Of a stretch of 47,889 nucleotides of DNA, positions 24,840-32,676 are shown piece by piece (the stretch's first letter is position 1; each line of letters opens with the position of its first letter). The stretch is taken from NCBI RefSeq assembly GCF_009707865.1, contig NZ_WMBA01000060.1:1-47889 (forward strand), given 5' to 3'. This stretch comes from Amycolatopsis pithecellobii. Lineage in GTDB: Bacteria > Actinomycetota > Actinomycetes > Mycobacteriales > Pseudonocardiaceae. The notes below the pieces were generated by a model. It did no database searches, was not told the origin of the DNA, and worked only from the letters and a program-made list of their open reading frames with translations. The position numbers were made by a program, and so were the translations under genes.

Positions 24840-25838
24840 ATGCGGCTGGGGGTTCTGATCGGGGTAGTGGTCGCCGCGCTGTTCGCGGCGGTGGTCACCA
24901 CCGGCGTCGTGGCGAAGGTCGTCACCGACCAGCAGGCCGCGCAGGCGCAGGGGGTGCGCAACACCAGCTGCGACGCGGCGATCGGCCCGACCAACCCGGG
25001 GCAGGCGCAGACCTCGCAGGGACAGGCGAACAACCTCGACGACGAGCAGCGGCAGATCGTGCGGCAGATCGTCGACATCGGCAAGCAGCGCGGGCTTTCC
25101 CCGCGCGCCTGGCAGGTCGCGATCCAGGCCGGGATGACCGAGTCGGGGCTGCACAATCTCAGCTATGGCGACCGCGACTCGCTGGGCATCTTCCAGATGC
25201 GGCCGTCGATGGGCTGGGGCACCGAGGCGCAACTGCGGGACGTCGGATACGAGGTCAACAAGTTCTACGACGTGCTGCTTGGTGTGCCGGGCTGGGATCA
25301 GCAGCGCCCGGGGTCCTCGGCGCAGGACGTCGAGCGTTCGGCGTTCCCCGACCGGTACCACCGGTGGGAGCCGATGGCGGCGTACCTGGTGGAGAACGTC
25401 GGCCAGGTGGCCGACATGGTCGGCTGCGGGCAGAGCGCCGGGCTGGTGCTGCCGCCGAACCAGGCGGCCGCCGCGGCGATCGCGTTTGCCTTGGGGGAGC
25501 GGGGAAAGCCGTACGTCTGGGGTGCGACGGGGCCGAATTCGTATGACTGTTCCGGCTTGATGTTGCGGGCGTACCAGGCTGCCGGCATCACTCTCGACCG
25601 AGTGTCGCAGGACCAGTACCACGACGGCGCGATGTTGCCGGTGCGCACCGCCCAGCCTGGTGACCTGCTGTTCTGGGCCTATGACCCGTCGAACCCCAAC
25701 ACCATTCACCATGTGGCGATGTACCTGGGCGATGGAAAAATAGTGGAGGCCCAGCAGACCGGGGTGCCGGTGCACGTGCGGCCGGTGTCATTCGACGAGA
25801 ACGAGCTCGTGCCGCAGGCCGTGCGGCCGGGTGTGTGA
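24840..25838 (+). CDS. Bifunctional cell-wall hydrolase: lysozyme-like plus NlpC/P60 domain
   Basis: A 332-aa exported protein. An N-terminal hydrophobic segment (1-26) anchors or exports it. The lysozyme-like domain (about 68-195) has the candidate catalytic Glu101 in GMTESGLHN followed by SLGIFQMRPS. The C40 NlpC/P60 domain (about 208-332) has Cys237 in YDCSGLM and His291 in HVAMYLGDG. This two-enzyme layout is that of CwlT/Orf14 of Tn916 and TcpG-type proteins, which open peptidoglycan for conjugation machinery. It starts 2 nt after the upstream stop, so it is cotranscribed. Lytic transglycosylase versus muramidase specificity cannot be told. Confidence 0.88.
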   Translation: MRLGVLIGVVVAALFAAVVTTGVVAKVVTDQQAAQAQGVRNTSCDAAIGPTNPGQAQTSQGQANNLDDEQRQIVRQIVDIGKQRGLSPRAWQVAIQAGMTESGLHNLSYGDRDSLGIFQMRPSMGWGTEAQLRDVGYEVNKFYDVLLGVPGWDQQRPGSSAQDVERSAFPDRYHRWEPMAAYLVENVGQVADMVGCGQSAGLVLPPNQAAAAAIAFALGERGKPYVWGATGPNSYDCSGLMLRAYQAAGITLDRVSQDQYHDGAMLPVRTAQPGDLLFWAYDPSNPNTIHHVAMYLGDGKIVEAQQTGVPVHVRPVSFDENELVPQAVRPGV

Positions 25839-25853
25839 CCAACGGAGTGTTCT

Positions 25854-26783
25854 GTGGCCAAGAAATTCGGGAAGAAACGCAGCCCCGGCAAGGACCCGCG
25901 GGATCTCTTCGGTGCGCCACCGCCGCCGGCCCGGTCGGCCGCGCGGCCGGCGTCGAGCACCCCGCTGGCCGACTACCTCGCCCCGGACTGGCCGGGGGTG
26001 GACGAGAACTACGTCGTGCTGCCGCGCTCGCTCGCCGAGGGCATGTCCTTGCCGTGGCAGCAGCAGATGTCCGCGTTGCTGGCGCAGTTCCACCAGGCGC
26101 ACCAGCGCCTGTCGTGGCCGGTCTACCGCGTGGTGCCCTCGCGGTACGAGAACCTGGTCGACCTGGACGAGGAGCAGCTCGCCGAAGCGGGGTACCTCGT
26201 GGAGATCGACGCCGACGGGGACATGGTGTACCGCGAGCGCAGTGGACGGAAGGTCGAGGACCCGGAGCACACGCGGGTGCTGGTTTCGGTACTCGACCCG
26301 ATCGCGCCGCGGACGGCCAGGCCGGTGCCGACGGAGCCTGAGCCCGAGCGCCCGCGTGCGGCGCCGATGAACATCCCGCCGGCCCCGGTCTGGCGCACCA
26401 CGCCGAAACAACCGCCGGCGGACATGCCGCCGTTGCCGCAGCCCAGCCGGATGCAGGAACCGCGCGTGGAGCCGGAATCGCCTGTGGAGCCGGAGCCGCG
26501 TGCGGAGGAGCAGGCCAAGCCTCGGGTGGCGCCATTGGGTTTCGATCCCGCCGTCGTGGAAAAGCCCGCCGAGCCCGTTGAGGAGCCCGCCGAGGAGTCC
26601 TCGTGGCAGGAGCGGGCCGCGCGGCTCGAGCCCGAAGCTGCCCAGCCGGAGGACTCCGACACCCCGCAGCGCGGCATCCCGCAGTCCGACCGTGGCTGGT
26701 TCGACGAGTTCCCCGAAGACACGCCGACGCAGTTCGGCCCGACCGGGCAACCGACCGAGCTCCCGTACCGCTACCGGCCATGA
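25854..26783 (+). CDS. Uncharacterised proline/glutamate-rich protein at the end of the secretion-like cluster
   Basis: A 309-aa protein with no signal peptide or membrane helix. A basic tail (MAKKFGKKRSPGKDPRDLFG) precedes a probably folded region (about 40-145: ENYVVLPRSLAEGMSLPWQQ... LVSVLDPIAP). A long acidic and proline-rich low-complexity region (about 150-309, many PE and EP steps) follows. GTG at 25854 has GGAG 6 nt upstream and follows the hydrolase gene by 15 nt, so it belongs to the operon. I do not recognise the folded part. Possible roles are a cytoplasmic adaptor or substrate-recruitment factor of the secretion complex; this is inference only. Confidence 0.7.
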   Translation: MAKKFGKKRSPGKDPRDLFGAPPPPARSAARPASSTPLADYLAPDWPGVDENYVVLPRSLAEGMSLPWQQQMSALLAQFHQAHQRLSWPVYRVVPSRYENLVDLDEEQLAEAGYLVEIDADGDMVYRERSGRKVEDPEHTRVLVSVLDPIAPRTARPVPTEPEPERPRAAPMNIPPAPVWRTTPKQPPADMPPLPQPSRMQEPRVEPESPVEPEPRAEEQAKPRVAPLGFDPAVVEKPAEPVEEPAEESSWQERAARLEPEAAQPEDSDTPQRGIPQSDRGWFDEFPEDTPTQFGPTGQPTELPYRYRP

Positions 26784-26829
26784 CGGCGACGGCATGACAG
26801 CGGGCGCGCGACATGCGACGCTGGCGGGC

Positions 26830-27018
26830 ATGAAGGATCCAAATCCGGACCAGGGTTGGTACTACAACACGAAAACCGGCGAGGTCGAGCATCTCGACCG
26901 CTCGCGCGCGATCGACCTCCTCGGCCCGTACCCCGACGAGGCGACCGCCCGCCGCGCACTGGAGATCGCCCGCGAGCGCACGAAACAGGCCGACAAGGAA
27001 GACGCCGACTGGAACTGA
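26830..27018 (+). CDS. Small SPOR-like protein
   Basis: A 62-aa soluble protein beginning MKDPNPDQGWYYNTKTGEVE and containing LGPYPDEATARRALEIARER. The W-Y-N-T-x-TG-x-VE start and the GPYxxxxxAxxAL pattern recur in tiny actinobacterial proteins sometimes labelled SPOR-domain-like. Function is unknown. It lies 46 nt after the secretion-like cluster with its own ATG and is convergent with the CooC-like ATPase gene, so it may or may not belong to the operon. Confidence 0.65.
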   Translation: MKDPNPDQGWYYNTKTGEVEHLDRSRAIDLLGPYPDEATARRALEIARERTKQADKEDADWN

Positions 27019-27048
27019 CCGGGCGCGAGCCCCGTCGTGGGACGTGCG

Positions 27049-28008
27049 TCAGTGCGTCACCGCGGCTGGGCCGGGTACGAAGTCCGGATCCACCTGGGCG
27101 GCCAGGTCCTGGCCCGTCCGGTCGTTGCCCCACGACCGCGCGTTGCGCAGGTGGAATTCCACGGCCTGCTGCTGGTACCGGGTCCAGTCCCGCTCCACGG
27201 AGTCCACAGTGGACACCAGCTTTTCCAGTGCCGCCAGGTTTTCCGGCTCCAGCGTATCGATCGGCCGCACCTGTCCACGCTCGGTCGCGCGGACGTGTCC
27301 GGAGCCGGTCAGCCAGCCCAGCAGTGCGTCACCGAGCTGCTCGCGCAGGAACGCGACGTCCTCTTCGTCGGTGACCTTGTTCCCGACCACCGCGAGCCGC
27401 ACGCCGAAATCGCGTGCGTAGTCGGCGTACTGCCGGTACACGCCGAGGCTGCGCATCGTGGGTTCGCACACCAGGAACGTCACGTCGAAGCGCGTGAACA
27501 GGCCGGAGGCGAACGCGTCCGCGCCCGCGGTCATGTCCATCACGACGTATTCGCCCGGTTCGTCGACGAGGTGGTTCAGCAGCAGCTCGGCCGCGCCGAC
27601 CTTCGAGTGGTAGCACGCCACGCCCAGATCGTCCTCGGTGAAGCGGCCCGTGACGCCGAGGCGCACCCCGCTCACCGTGCGGAAGCACTGGTCCAGCAGC
27701 GGGTCCGCGGCGAACGGCCGCAGCAGACGCGATCCGCTTCCCGGCGGGGTGGTCTTGATCATCGCGTCCGCACTGGTGATCCGCGGGTTGTCCCCGCGCA
27801 GGTGCTCCTTGAGCTCCGGTAGGTGATCTCCGAGCGTCGGCAGCGTGATCGCTTCCTCTTCGCTCGCGCCGAGTGCCACGGCGAGGTGCTGGTTGATATC
27901 GGCGTCGATGGCGAGCACCGGTTTGCCCCGTGCCGCGAGGTAGGCGGTGAACAGGGAGGTCAGCGTCGTCTTCCCGCTGCCGCCCTTGCCGACGAAAGCG
28001 ACCTTCAC
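27049..28008 (-). CDS. CooC/MinD-type deviant Walker A ATPase
   Basis: A 319-aa P-loop ATPase of the SIMIBI class, starting VKVAFVGKGGSGKTT with the signature Lys (KGGxGKT) near residue 9. Later motifs are LAIDADINQH (switch I region), YVVMDMTAGADAF (Walker B/switch II) and VVGNKVTDEED (NKxxD-like base recognition). CooC relatives insert nickel or other metals into apoenzymes; ArsA and MinD are cousins. No carbon monoxide dehydrogenase or metal enzyme gene is adjacent. GTG at 28008 has GGAG 6 nt upstream. A palindrome lies 14 nt upstream of the start, suggesting repression by a metal- or redox-responsive regulator. Confidence 0.82.
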   Translation of the reverse strand: MKVAFVGKGGSGKTTLTSLFTAYLAARGKPVLAIDADINQHLAVALGASEEEAITLPTLGDHLPELKEHLRGDNPRITSADAMIKTTPPGSGSRLLRPFAADPLLDQCFRTVSGVRLGVTGRFTEDDLGVACYHSKVGAAELLLNHLVDEPGEYVVMDMTAGADAFASGLFTRFDVTFLVCEPTMRSLGVYRQYADYARDFGVRLAVVGNKVTDEEDVAFLREQLGDALLGWLTGSGHVRATERGQVRPIDTLEPENLAALEKLVSTVDSVERDWTRYQQQAVEFHLRNARSWGNDRTGQDLAAQVDPDFVPGPAAVTH

Positions 28009-28022
28009 GGTGTACTCCGTTC

Positions 28023-28045
28023 GAAAACGATATCGGTTTTCATTA
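28023..28045. promoter_or_regulatory. AT-rich palindrome upstream of the CooC-like ATPase gene
   Basis: GAAAACGATATCGGTTTTC (28023-28041) has a CGATATCG core flanked by AAAA and TTTT arms, followed by ATTA. On the gene's strand it reads TAATGAAAACCGATATCG then TTTTC, which resembles Fur/Zur-family operators (AT-rich arms with TGAAAA/TTTTC). It lies just upstream of the ribosome-binding site and contrasts with its GC-rich surroundings. Confidence 0.45.
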
Positions 28046-28224
28046 CTGTCGCGGAAGATACACCCGAGTGGCCCAACGACGAACAAGGGATCAACTCGGC
28101 GCCGGCGCGTCACCAAGCCGACCCGAAAGCAGGCCGACCCGATCAACGGGCAGCCGGCCTGCGTTTGGTCGATTGCCGTGACTGCCGGTCGGCTTGGTGA
28201 CTACAGACACAGTAGGGTGAGTAT

Positions 28225-29637
28225 GTGCCTCGTTTCACGGCCGGCTCGCCTGCGGCGGACGGGGGCTTCGGTCACCTGCGCGCCGAGTTCGAGCTGCCGG
28301 ATTCCTTCACCGCGGACGTGCTCGCCGAGGCCGAGGCGGCGGGCGTGGACCCGCGGGAAACCGTGGGTGAGGACGCCACCGACCTGCCGCTGGTGACGAT
28401 CGATCCGCCGGGCGCCAAGGATCTCGACCAGGCCATGCAGCTTTCCCGCCGCGGTGACGGGTTCCGGGTGCAGTACGCGATCGCCGATCTGGGCACATTC
28501 GTCGCACCGGGCGGGCCGGTGGACCGCGAAGCCCGCCGTCGCGGCCAGACGTTGTACCTGCCCGACGGCAATGTCCCGTTGCATCCGCCGGTGCTGTCCG
28601 AGGGCGCGGCGAGCCTGCTGCCAGGGGAGATCCGGTCCGCGGTGCTGTGGACGATCGACCTGGACTCGCGCGGTGAGCCGGTCGCGACCAGGGTCCGCCG
28701 CGCGCTGGTCCGGTCCACCGAGCAGTTCGACTACGAAACCGTGCAGGCGGCGCTGGAAGCGGGCACCGCGCATCCCTCCATCACCGCATTGCCGGAACTC
28801 GGCCGCCTGCGGCGGGAACTGGCCGTGCGGCGCGGTGCGGTCGAGCTGCAACTGCCCGAGCAGGCCGTCAACGGCGGCGCCGGTGATGGCTGGGCGCTGG
28901 GCACCCGGCCGAGGAACGACGTCGACGCGTGGAACGCGGAGATCTCGCTGCTGACCGGAATGGCCGCGGCCACGATGATGATCGACGCGCGGGTCGGCGT
29001 GCTGCGGACGCTGCCCGAAGCGGACGACGACTCGATCGCGTGGTTGCGCCGGTCCGCGCAGGCGCTGGGTATCGAGTGGCCCGATGCCACGTCGGTTTCG
29101 CAGCTGCTTGCCGGCCTGGACCCGGCGCGGCCCGAGTCGATGGCGCTCTACACGTGCACCACGAGGCTGTTGCGCGGCGCGGGCTACACGTCGTTCGCCG
29201 GGGAGCTTCCGCCCTCGACCACGCATGCGGGCATCGGTGCGCCGTACGCACACGTGACCGCGCCGATCCGGCGGCTCGTGGACCGGTTCGCCGCCGAGGT
29301 GTGTCTTGCGGTGAGCGCGGACCACGACGTGCCGGAGTGGGTGCGGGCCGCGCTGCCGAACCTGCCGCTGCTGATGAGCACGTCGGACTCGCTGGCCGCC
29401 CGCGTCGAGCGGGCGTGCATCGACCAGGTCGAGGCGTGGATGATGGCCCAGCGGATCGGCGGCACGTTCGAGGCCGTGGTGTTGCGCGCGGACGAGGCCC
29501 GCGCGGAGATCCTGGTGGAGGACCCGCTGGTGATGGGCAAATGCGCCGGCGAGAACCTGCCCGAGGGTGCGCGGATCACGGTCCGGCTCACCGCGGTGGA
29601 CGTGGTGAAGCGCAAAGTGTCGTTCGAGCGAGCGTGA
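28225..29637 (+). CDS. RNB domain ribonuclease (RNase II/R family, minimal form)
   Basis: A 470-aa protein with an RNB catalytic domain. The active-site loop is TIDPPGAKDLDQAMQLS near 58-74; E. coli RNase II has four Asp here, and the fourth is Gln in this protein. The basic signature HAGIGAPYAHVTAPIRRLVD lies at about 334-353. The N-terminal cold-shock domains are missing, and the C-terminal part after the RNB domain is a short beta-rich remnant. It should degrade single-stranded RNA 3' to 5'. GTG at 28225 is preceded by TAGGGT with a 6-nt gap, favouring a leaderless transcript. It heads a three-gene operon. Confidence 0.9.
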   Translation: MPRFTAGSPAADGGFGHLRAEFELPDSFTADVLAEAEAAGVDPRETVGEDATDLPLVTIDPPGAKDLDQAMQLSRRGDGFRVQYAIADLGTFVAPGGPVDREARRRGQTLYLPDGNVPLHPPVLSEGAASLLPGEIRSAVLWTIDLDSRGEPVATRVRRALVRSTEQFDYETVQAALEAGTAHPSITALPELGRLRRELAVRRGAVELQLPEQAVNGGAGDGWALGTRPRNDVDAWNAEISLLTGMAAATMMIDARVGVLRTLPEADDDSIAWLRRSAQALGIEWPDATSVSQLLAGLDPARPESMALYTCTTRLLRGAGYTSFAGELPPSTTHAGIGAPYAHVTAPIRRLVDRFAAEVCLAVSADHDVPEWVRAALPNLPLLMSTSDSLAARVERACIDQVEAWMMAQRIGGTFEAVVLRADEARAEILVEDPLVMGKCAGENLPEGARITVRLTAVDVVKRKVSFERA

Positions 29638-29639
29638 GG

Positions 29640-30002
29640 ATGGACTGGACCGCGAACGAACGTGAGCTGGCGGAGCGGTTGGACGCCGGGCGCGCGATCC
29701 TGGTCAACGTGCGGAAGTCGGGGCCACACAAGCATCTTGTGCTCCTGCTCGCCGAGCGCGGGCTGGTCACGTACATCGGGCACGCCGGGCCGAGGCATTC
29801 CTGGCCCGAGTCGGACTTCGCGAATCCCTTTGTGCGCGAAGCGAAAACCGGCCGCGAGGCGATGGTCCGCCACTTCCGCGAGTATCTCGAAGGGCGGTCC
29901 GAGCTGCTCGCGCGGTTGCCGGAGCTCGAGGGGCGTGCGCTCGGCTGCTGGTGCGCACCGCGGCCGTGTCATGGCGATGTCCTGTTGGAGCACCTGAAAT
30001 GA
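29640..30002 (+). CDS. DUF4326 domain protein
   Basis: A 120-aa protein. The C-terminal signature LGCWCAPRPCHGDVLLEHL and the central SDFANPFVREAKTGREAMVR identify DUF4326, a small family common in phages and actinobacteria with no proven function. The conserved C-W-C...P-C-H-x-D cluster looks like a metal or catalytic site. ATG at 29640 starts 2 nt after the RNB nuclease stop, and its own stop overlaps the next start as ATGA, so all three genes are translationally linked. Confidence 0.82.
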   Translation: MDWTANERELAERLDAGRAILVNVRKSGPHKHLVLLLAERGLVTYIGHAGPRHSWPESDFANPFVREAKTGREAMVRHFREYLEGRSELLARLPELEGRALGCWCAPRPCHGDVLLEHLK

Positions 30003-30763
30003 CCCTCTTCGACGACCTCGGTGAGGACGTTCCGCTGCGGGGCGTGCCGCGCCGAGTCGTGTCACTGGTGCCGTCGCTGACCGAGGCGATTGCGACCACG
30101 CTGCCGGGCGTACTCGCCGGTGCGACGGACTACTGCACGCATCCCCCCGGCCTCGACGTGCCCCGGGTGGGCGGGTCGAAGTATCCGAAGGTGGACCGGG
30201 TGCTGGACCTGCGGCCGGATCTCGTACTCGCCAACTCCGAGGAGAACCGCCCGGAAGACGTGGAACGCCTGCGCGCCAACGGGTTTCCGGTCTGGGTGAC
30301 GGAGGCGCCCGCCACCGTGCCGCACGCGCTGGCGTCCCTGCGCCGCCTGCTCACGCAGGCGTTCGAGGCCGGCGAGCCGGAGTGGCTCGTGCGGGCCGAA
30401 GAACTCTGGCGAGACGTCCCGCCGGTGCGCCGGCACGCCGTGGTGCCGGTGTGGCGCAAGCCGTGGGTGATCCTGGGCCGGGACACCTTCGGGGGTGACG
30501 TGCTCCGGCGACTCGGTGTGTCCATTGTGTACGGTGAGCACGAAGACCGTTATCCGCGCCCGAAACTGGACGAGCTGCGGTCGTGGTTCGCTTCGGGGAA
30601 GGCAGATCTTCTCGTGCTTCCCGACGAACCGTACGAGTTCACCGCCGCCGACGGACCTGAGGAGTTTCCCGGCGCCGGTTACGTACTGGTGTCCGGGCGT
30701 TACCTGACGTGGTATGGACCGTCCCTTGTGGACGCACACCGGGAGCTCAGCCGGGCACTGTGA
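29999..30763 (+). CDS. Cytoplasmic helical-backbone metal receptor (BtuF-like)
   Basis: A 254-aa protein of the periplasmic-binding-protein fold used by vitamin B12 and siderophore receptors: RVVSLVPSLTEAIA at the N-terminus, PRVGGSKYPKVDRVLDLRPD near 57-76, and LLVLPDEPYEF near 201-211. It has no signal peptide or lipobox, and no ABC permease or ATPase genes are nearby, so it is not a classical transporter subunit. ATG at 29999 overlaps the DUF4326 stop. Function of these stand-alone cytoplasmic versions is unknown; a cofactor- or metallophore-binding role is inferred from the fold. Confidence 0.82.
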   Translation: MTLFDDLGEDVPLRGVPRRVVSLVPSLTEAIATTLPGVLAGATDYCTHPPGLDVPRVGGSKYPKVDRVLDLRPDLVLANSEENRPEDVERLRANGFPVWVTEAPATVPHALASLRRLLTQAFEAGEPEWLVRAEELWRDVPPVRRHAVVPVWRKPWVILGRDTFGGDVLRRLGVSIVYGEHEDRYPRPKLDELRSWFASGKADLLVLPDEPYEFTAADGPEEFPGAGYVLVSGRYLTWYGPSLVDAHRELSRAL

Positions 30764-30850
30764 CCCGCGCCGGGCTCCTTTGCCATCCGCTCATCTTGCC
30801 TCGGGTACCTTCATGGCGGATTACCGCGTCGCACTGAGGGAAAGGCCCCC

Positions 30851-31786
30851 ATGTCCGCTGTGACATATTTCGAGGCAATTGTCGTGGGCGCGCTGCAAGG
30901 TGTGTCTGAATTGTTCCCGGTGTCCAGCCTTGGGCACAGCATTCTGCTTCCGGCGTGGCTCGGGGGCAAATGGGCACAGGACCTGAGCATGGGCCACGAC
31001 TCGCCGTATCTCGCGGTGCTCGTCGCGATGCACGTGGCCACCGCGATCGCGCTCGTGGTCTTCTTCTGGCGCGACTGGGTCCGCATCGTCCGTGGCCTGT
31101 GGACGTCGATCCGAGACCGTGAGGTCGTCGACGCGGATCAGCGGCTCGCCTGGCTGCTCGTGCTCGGCACGATCCCGGTGGGCATCGCGGGTCTGCTGCT
31201 GGACAAGGTCGTGCGCGAGTACCTGGGTACGCCCATCCCGACGGCGATCTTCCTGACGCTCAACGGTGCCGTGCTGCTGGCGGTCGAGCGGTTCAGCAAG
31301 GCACGCAAGCAGGTTCCCGTCGCCGCGGAGCAAACCGTCGACTTCTCCGCCGAGGTGACCATGCCGATGCGGGCGATCAGCGTCGAGGAGGCGTCCGACA
31401 TGCGGTTGTCCAAGCTGCGCGTCGGCGAAGCCGTGCTGATCGGCGCCGCGCAGATCCTCGCGCTGTTCCCGGGAATCAGCCGGTCCGGCATCACGATGGT
31501 CGCGGGTCTGCGCCGCGGCCTCGACCACACCGATTCCGCCAGGTTCGCGTTTCTCCTTGCCACACCGGCGATCCTGGGTGCCGGGGTGGTGAAGGTGCCG
31601 ACCTTGCTGACCGCGGATAACCGGGCGTCACTCGGACCGGCGCTCGCCGGCAGCCTGGTCGCGGGGATCGCGGCCTATATCGCAGTGCGTTTCCTCACCT
31701 CGTATTTCGAGACGCGTACGCTGAACCCGTTCGCGATTTACTGTGTGGTCGCCGGAATCGGTAGTTTGGTGTATTTCGTGGCATGA
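30851..31786 (+). CDS. uppP: Undecaprenyl-diphosphatase
   Basis: A 311-aa BacA/UppP family membrane enzyme with about eight helices. The two active-site signatures are present: LQGVSELFPVSSLGHSIL (about 16-33) with catalytic Glu and Ser/His, and FPGISRSGITM (about 211-221) with the conserved Arg. It dephosphorylates undecaprenyl diphosphate so the lipid carrier can be reused in peptidoglycan synthesis, and raises bacitracin tolerance. ATG at 30851 has GAGGGAAAGG upstream. The stop overlaps the CtaG-like gene start (ATGA). Confidence 0.95.
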   Translation: MSAVTYFEAIVVGALQGVSELFPVSSLGHSILLPAWLGGKWAQDLSMGHDSPYLAVLVAMHVATAIALVVFFWRDWVRIVRGLWTSIRDREVVDADQRLAWLLVLGTIPVGIAGLLLDKVVREYLGTPIPTAIFLTLNGAVLLAVERFSKARKQVPVAAEQTVDFSAEVTMPMRAISVEEASDMRLSKLRVGEAVLIGAAQILALFPGISRSGITMVAGLRRGLDHTDSARFAFLLATPAILGAGVVKVPTLLTADNRASLGPALAGSLVAGIAAYIAVRFLTSYFETRTLNPFAIYCVVAGIGSLVYFVA

Positions 31787-32676
31787 ATGTCCCACTTTCC
31801 TGGGGGCGAGTTTTCGGGGCCTGGACGGTCGATGTCCCGGCGATCGTTTTCGTCTTCGTGCTCGGCGCGTGGTACGTACTCGCGGCCCGCCGCGTGCCGG
31901 GGTGGCCGCGGGGACGGACGACGGCGTTCTTCAGCGGCCTGGCCACCATCCTGCTGCTGACCTGTTCGTTCCTCGGCGTCTACGACGACACGCTCTTCTG
32001 GGCGCGCGCGGTGCAGGTCGTCGTGCTGCTGATGGTCACTCCGCTGTTGCTGGCCCTCGGCGCTCCGCTGACGCTCATCCTGGCGACAGCGCCGTTCGCG
32101 GACCGGCTGCGCGTACTCGGCCGTAGTGCGGTGGCGCGGGCGCTGACGTTTCCCTTGGTGATCACGGTTTTGCTGATCGTGCCGCCGTTTGCGCTGTACC
32201 TGACGCCGCTGTACGAAAGCACGCTGCGGCATGCGGCGGTCGATGAGCTCGTCCGGCTCGGGCTGCTGTGCTGCGGGTTCGTGTACTTCTGGACCCGCCT
32301 GCGGGTCGACCCGACCCCGCGCGAGGACCACCACCTGGTGTCGTTCAGCATCAGCTTCGCGGAGGTCGTGGTGGATGCCGCGCTCGGGCTGATCCTGTGG
32401 CTGGGACCGCTGCGCGCGGCCGGCTACTACCAGGAGCTGGCCCGCGCGTGGGGGCCTGATCTGCGAACCGATCAGATCATCGGCGCGGGCATCCTATGGA
32501 TCGGCGGAGACCTGGCCGGCCTGCCGTTCGTCGGCGCGTTGTTCACCCGGTGGATGCGCGACGACGACCGGCAGGCCGAACGGATCGACCGTGAGCTCGA
32601 CGAACAGCCGCAGACGGGCGGTCTCTGGTGGGAGAACGACCCGGAGCTGGCTGAGCGTTTCCGTCGCCGCAATTAG
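31783..32676 (+). CDS. Cytochrome c oxidase assembly protein (caa3 CtaG-like)
   Basis: A 297-aa protein with about seven helices. The pattern [20 protein letters not shown] near 71-90, the [17 protein letters not shown] segment near 131-147 and the late [14 protein letters not shown] fit the caa3-type CtaG family, whose members help assemble the copper centre of cytochrome oxidase. The His and Asp residues typical of the family are mostly retained. ATG at 31783 overlaps the uppP stop, so the two are co-translated, although no functional link is known. It is convergent with panB, with a 4-nt overlap at the 3' ends. Confidence 0.83.
   Translation: MNVPLSWGRVFGAWTVDVPAIVFVFVLGAWYVLAARRVPGWPRGRTTAFFSGLATILLLTCSFLGVYDDTLFWARAVQVVVLLMVTPLLLALGAPLTLILATAPFADRLRVLGRSAVARALTFPLVITVLLIVPPFALYLTPLYESTLRHAAVDELVRLGLLCCGFVYFWTRLRVDPTPREDHHLVSFSISFAEVVVDAALGLILWLGPLRAAGYYQELARAWGPDLRTDQIIGAGILWIGGDLAGLPFVGALFTRWMRDDDRQAERIDRELDEQPQTGGLWWENDPELAERFRRRN

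Noticed and set aside
16372..28008. Considered as an integrative conjugative element
   Set aside because: No integrase, excisionase, relaxase, FtsK-type transfer gene, tRNA gene or flanking direct repeats were found within the window.
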